In this document: positions 44,522-44,664 of the stretch, piece after piece
How positions within the stretch are numbered: the stretch's first letter is position 1
Layout: each line of letters begins with the position of its first letter
DNA from: Cytophagales bacterium
GTDB taxonomy: Bacteria > Bacteroidota > Bacteroidia > Cytophagales > Cyclobacteriaceae
DNA length: 44,664 bases
Assembly (NCBI GenBank): GCA_025359125.1
Contig: JANYHI010000087.1
Span: forward strand, 1 to 44,664
Reading direction: 5' to 3'
The notes under the pieces: model-generated
Seen by the model: only the letters and a program-made list of their open reading frames with translations
Told to the model about the DNA's origin: nothing
The model's database searches: none
Translations under genes and position numbers: made by a program

Positions 44522-44664
44522 ATGGTTAGTTTTTACAAGCTTCGTTTAGTTGGTATATTTTTAGTCGTTTTACTCTCTTCTATTCAATTATTTGGTCAAG
44601 CAACCATTGTAAATAATGGTAATTTTCCCAGATACGAAACGCTCGATCAGCGAACCATTCAAGT
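44522..44664 (+). CDS. Secreted protein, N-terminal fragment
   Basis: The frame is open from ATG 44522 to the right edge (47 complete codons). It encodes a signal peptide (MVSFYKLRLVGIFLVVLLSS...LFGQ, cut after about residue 25), followed by ATIVNNGNFPRYETLDQRTIQ. The product should be exported. Too little is visible to name a family. It is divergent from pyrG across 184 nt. Confidence 0.65.
   Translation, partial: MVSFYKLRLVGIFLVVLLSSIQLFGQATIVNNGNFPRYETLDQRTIQ

Overview
The window comes from a member of the Bacteroidota, most likely of the order Cytophagales. The evidence is a secreted subtilase with a type IX secretion tail, a TonB receptor paired with a DUF4249 lipoprotein, Bacteroidota-typical families (DUF4290, DUF5683, DUF3109, DUF4442), TAnnTTTG-type promoter elements at about ten gene starts, and start codons without Shine-Dalgarno sequences. 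The DNA is AT-rich by eye. No rRNA, tRNA, CRISPR array, insertion sequence or prophage was recognised, and no gap between genes exceeds 300 bases.

Left part (1-11.4 kb): the 3' end of one outer-membrane barrel gene and a second complete one end at a strong terminator. folC-trmB follow, overlapping by 4 nt. An LpxH-like phosphoesterase then overlaps a glycosyltransferase; they sit behind three TAATA(G/C)T boxes spaced exactly 11 bp apart. A degenerate TrpF-like protein is encoded convergently. A lipoprotein abuts a T9SS-exported subtilase. On the minus strand are a fatty acid desaturase and an ABC-F ATPase followed by an LpxL-like acyltransferase.

Middle part (11.4-24.4 kb), the most accessory stretch: a large secreted Asp-box/sortilin-type protein, a two-subunit periplasmic molybdenum hydroxylase (IorA/IorB type), an orphan ABC ATPase with a TOBE-like tail, and a three-gene unit of TonB-dependent receptor, DUF4249 lipoprotein and MG2/plug-like protein. 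Both junctions of that unit are 1-nt TAATG overlaps. It is the best candidate here for a poorly described uptake or surface system.

Right part (24.4-44.7 kb), mostly housekeeping: pcrA/uvrD-DUF4290-murA, where MurA carries Asp in place of the fosfomycin-target Cys; DUF4442-DUF3109; a nested palindrome; a Y-family polymerase; rpsF-rpsR-rplI; a methyltransferase, a membrane coiled-coil protein and a DUF547 protein; divergent apaG and ung; then pyrG, yidC, parA, parB, DUF5683, dapB and lepB on one strand. The yidC-parA-parB order resembles the ancestral origin-proximal cluster. The parA leader carries tandem parS half-site-like repeats and one near-consensus DnaA box.

The genes together describe envelope construction (lipid A acylation, glycolipid synthesis, MurA, YidC, LepB, outer-membrane transport), chromosome segregation and repair (ParAB, PcrA, Ung, Y-family polymerase), and basic nucleotide and folate metabolism.
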